In this document: one piece after another, positions 12,667 to 14,603 of the stretch
Position numbering within the stretch: the stretch's first letter is position 1
How the letters are laid out: each line of letters begins with the position of its first letter
NCBI GenBank assembly: GCA_020052115.1
Contig: JAGVPR010000215.1
Coordinates: forward strand, 1 to 14,603
DNA: 14,603 nucleotides
From: Candidatus Eiseniibacteriota bacterium
Lineage (GTDB): Bacteria > Eisenbacteria > RBG-16-71-46 > JAGVPR01
Direction: 5' to 3'
Notes under the pieces: generated by a model
Database searches by the model: none
Told to the model about the DNA's origin: nothing
What the model saw: only the letters and a program-made list of their open reading frames with translations
Position numbers and translations under genes: made by a program

Positions 12667-14603
12667 TCATCGGACCACAATGTATCTCCTGATGTCGCTC
12701 TGCCCCGCACTCGTCATTCGTACAAGATAGAGGCCTGCCGCGACCTGGCCACCCGCGATCGTTCGACCGTCCCACGCGAATCGGTGCTCGCCCGGCTCGA
12801 GGCCACCCCGGAAGACTGAGGCGACACGCCGGCCCGAAACGTCGTAGACGGAGATATCGAGCTGTCGGGCCTGTGCGACCTCGATGGAGAACTCCGTGGC
12901 CCCGCGTCCGGGGTTCGGGAAGGGTGAACGGAGGAACCCGGTGCGCGCCGGAAGCACCGACGCAGGATCATCGACTTCCGGCACATCAACAACCTCTCCA
13001 TTTCCACCCGTTAGCGTCAGGACCCAGACATCACCGAGTCGTCCGGTCCCGGAGACGCCTCCGAAGACCGTCATCCGCCGATTGGCAGGATCGTAGACGG
13101 CGCTGTGAAGATACCGAGCGGCCGGCTCGCTGAGTGTCGGTGGAATCGCGGCCCAGCTCGGCGTCCCGCCCGTGTTGTTCGCATGGGTAAAGAAGAGCGA
13201 GGCATTGCTGAGCGTGGTGCCGTCCGCCTCATGTCCGCCGAAGGCGATCATCCGGTTCACCGCGGGGTCGAAAACGCCGGAATGACCTGCTCTGGACGGA
13301 GGTGGGGCCGACGTCAGCGGCAGCGCTTCCCACACGGGCGTTCCTGCGGTGCCGTCCGCGTTCACGAGAACCCAGCCGTCGTTGTCCGTTGCCGCGCACG
13401 GAATGCTCCCTCCGAAGACGGTCATCCTGTTCGTCGCCTGGTCGTACACGGCGCTGTGCCAGCGGCGGGCGGATGGTGTACTGCCCGATGGAGCGAGCTG
13501 CGTCCACACGGGCGTACCGCCGGTCCCGTTCGCGTTCGAAAGAACCCAGGCTTCGTCGCTCGCCTGCAGACAGCTTCCCTCGGCCGTATTGCCACCGAAG
13601 ATGACGATCCGGTTTGTCGCCGGGTTGTACACGCCCGTGTGCTGCGTTCGCAGACCGGGCGTTCCGGTCGGGGCGAGGGGCGTCCAGGACGGAGTCCCCC
13701 CGAGACCGTTCGCGTTCGAGAGGACCCAAATGTCATCGAACATCGCCGGCGTGGCGCCGGTAGCGTCGTCGCCGCCGAAGACGATCATGCTGTTGGTTCC
13801 CGGATCGTAGACTGCGATGTGCCCGGCGCGAGCCGGCGGCGGGCCGCCGGTCGGCGAGAGCTGCGTCCAATCTTGGGGGCCGCCGAGGCCATTGGCGTTA
13901 GTCAGCACCCAAGCATCGCTCAGCGGTCCGGAATCCGAGCATCCACCGAACACCGTCATCCGATTTGTCGCGGGATCGTAGACCGTCGAGTGCGAGCTTC
14001 GAGCTTGAGGAGGACCGCCCGTCGGCGACAGCGGGTCCCAGGTTTGCCGAACCGTGAGCAGTGTCATCCCCAGCGGGCGGTAGAGAGGAAGGAAGAACAA
14101 GCCGTCCCCGACGCTCGAGGGCATGGTGAACGCCCCTTCGAACGAACCGCAGGAGATGACCGGGAAGGTGTCTCCCGGGCTCGGGACGAATCCGTTCACG
14201 AGGCTCAGATCGAGCTGCCCCGCGAGAGTCGCGTGCCCCGTGATGACGAGGCGGTCGAATTCGGCCCCCGGGGCATGCCCTCCCACCTCGAGCGCGATGT
14301 GAGATGCGGATTCTTGGGGCAATTCGCCATTGATGGTCAGAGACCCGGGCGACACCCCGGGACTGACCGTCCCAGAGCTGGTGAAGGCGCTGACCACCAC
14401 GTCTAATGTTCCCGATCCGGCCAGCGTTCCGGCAACTGTGTTGGCAAACGCTCCGGAGCCGGCGAACAGCGTTCTGCCCGCCCCGATACGGACGAGCCCC
14501 GCGTTCGTGAAGCTCGGCGTGGTGCCGCTCTGCGTGATCGTCAGGTTCCCGCCGCTCAGATCAATCAGCCCGCTGTTCTGATGGTCCGCGCCCGATTTCG
14601 ACA
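12667..14603 (-). CDS. Surface protein: beta-helix repeats, six kelch repeats, FlgD-like tail (5' partial)
   Basis: The frame is open to the right edge, so the N-terminus and signal sequence are outside the window; 644 residues are visible. Visible residues 1 to about 185 are Gly/Ser/Thr-rich and resemble the passenger repeats of autotransporter-like proteins (VAGTLAGSGTLDVVV, GTVSPGVSPGSLTINGEL, DRLVITGHATLAGQLDL). About 188-529 are six kelch-type repeats of 57-61 residues, each with HSxVYDPATNRMTVFGG or a variant, then DxWVL. They should close into a six-bladed beta-propeller. About 556-644 are a FlgD-like Ig tail (FPNPGRG, SVYDVSGRRV, FAWDGRT, AAGLYLVRM) ending YIVVR, matching the tail of the metalloprotease. 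A large secreted or cell-surface binding protein is likely; no catalytic motif is seen. It is convergent with the barrel gene, with a terminator between them. Confidence 0.85.
   Translation of the reverse strand, partial: SKSGADHQNSGLIDLSGGNLTITQSGTTPSFTNAGLVRIGAGRTLFAGSGAFANTVAGTLAGSGTLDVVVSAFTSSGTVSPGVSPGSLTINGELPQESASHIALEVGGHAPGAEFDRLVITGHATLAGQLDLSLVNGFVPSPGDTFPVISCGSFEGAFTMPSSVGDGLFFLPLYRPLGMTLLTVRQTWDPLSPTGGPPQARSSHSTVYDPATNRMTVFGGCSDSGPLSDAWVLTNANGLGGPQDWTQLSPTGGPPPARAGHIAVYDPGTNSMIVFGGDDATGATPAMFDDIWVLSNANGLGGTPSWTPLAPTGTPGLRTQHTGVYNPATNRIVIFGGNTAEGSCLQASDEAWVLSNANGTGGTPVWTQLAPSGSTPSARRWHSAVYDQATNRMTVFGGSIPCAATDNDGWVLVNADGTAGTPVWEALPLTSAPPPSRAGHSGVFDPAVNRMIAFGGHEADGTTLSNASLFFTHANNTGGTPSWAAIPPTLSEPAARYLHSAVYDPANRRMTVFGGVSGTGRLGDVWVLTLTGGNGEVVDVPEVDDPASVLPARTGFLRSPFPNPGRGATEFSIEVAQARQLDISVYDVSGRRVASVFRGGLEPGEHRFAWDGRTIAGGQVAAGLYLVRMTSAGQSDIRRYIVVR
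13015..14040 (-). repeat. Six tandem kelch-repeat units
   Basis: The FGG turn recurs at spacings of 57, 60, 61, 58 and 59 residues, with the DNA period near 170-183 bases. Units share YDPATNRMTVFGG-like cores, and several share NANGLGGTPxW linkers. Similarity is clear at protein level and partial at DNA level, so the array arose by old duplication. Confidence 0.8.

Noticed and set aside
13105..14406. A 433-codon plus-strand ORF opposite the kelch gene
   Set aside because: It is Arg/Gly-rich, has no recognisable fold, and mirrors the tandem repeats of the real gene.
1..14603. CRISPR array, tRNA or rRNA genes
   Set aside because: No regularly spaced identical repeats and no cloverleaf or rRNA-like sequence seen; the only periodic DNA is the kelch coding repeat.

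Overview
The window looks like chromosomal DNA from a GC-rich Gram-negative bacterium. It encodes a terminal-aromatic outer-membrane beta-barrel protein, several exported proteins, and two large secreted proteins that share a FlgD-like immunoglobulin tail ending in a basic residue. That tail style is typical of uncultured FCB-group and neighbouring lineages such as Candidatus Eisenbacteria. The lineage is an inference from protein style; no rRNA or marker gene is present.

Layout. Bases 1-716 (minus strand) hold a decayed IS21-family element: the first third of the transposase istA, a strong hairpin, and two copies of an IS21-type terminal repeat. Its outer end lies at base 716, inside a gene for an exported M23 metallopeptidase (717-1247, minus), which is cut before its HxH zinc motif. 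A 340-base gap follows, carrying a plausible promoter, a G9 tract and a hairpin for the M23 gene.

Bases 1588-4463 (minus) are a two-gene operon with overlapping ends: a FecR-like exported protein followed by a CHASE2 sensor with an RsbU/SpoIIE-type PP2C phosphatase. Divergent to it is a degenerate CHAT (caspase-like) gene at 4756-5417 (plus). It keeps the signal peptide and catalytic Cys but has lost the His-containing half and most of its TPR region, and its frame is shifted in a CG repeat near the 3' end. The three genes look like one envelope sensing/response module that is now partly broken.

Then come a secreted HExxH metalloprotease with a FlgD-like tail (5591-7477, plus), a perfect UUCG-capped terminator, and a dimethylarginine dimethylaminohydrolase (7559-8359, minus).

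Bases 8736-11879 (plus) encode a 1047-residue protein in which a GT-C (PMT/ArnT-like) membrane glycosyltransferase is fused through a Pro/Arg/Ala linker to a GH140/DUF4038-like glycoside hydrolase with a C-terminal beta-sandwich. This is the most unusual gene of the window. A good sigma-70-like promoter begins just after its stop and drives an outer-membrane beta-barrel gene (12005-12603), frame-broken in a poly-G tract. A convergent terminator separates it from a large surface protein on the minus strand that runs off the right edge: autotransporter-like beta-helix repeats, six kelch repeats and a FlgD-like tail.

Overall the region is about the cell envelope and surface. Four of the nine genes are truncated or frame-broken. 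For two of these (the CG repeat in CHAT, the G7 tract in the barrel gene) a sequencing indel and real decay or phase variation cannot be told apart from one sequence.
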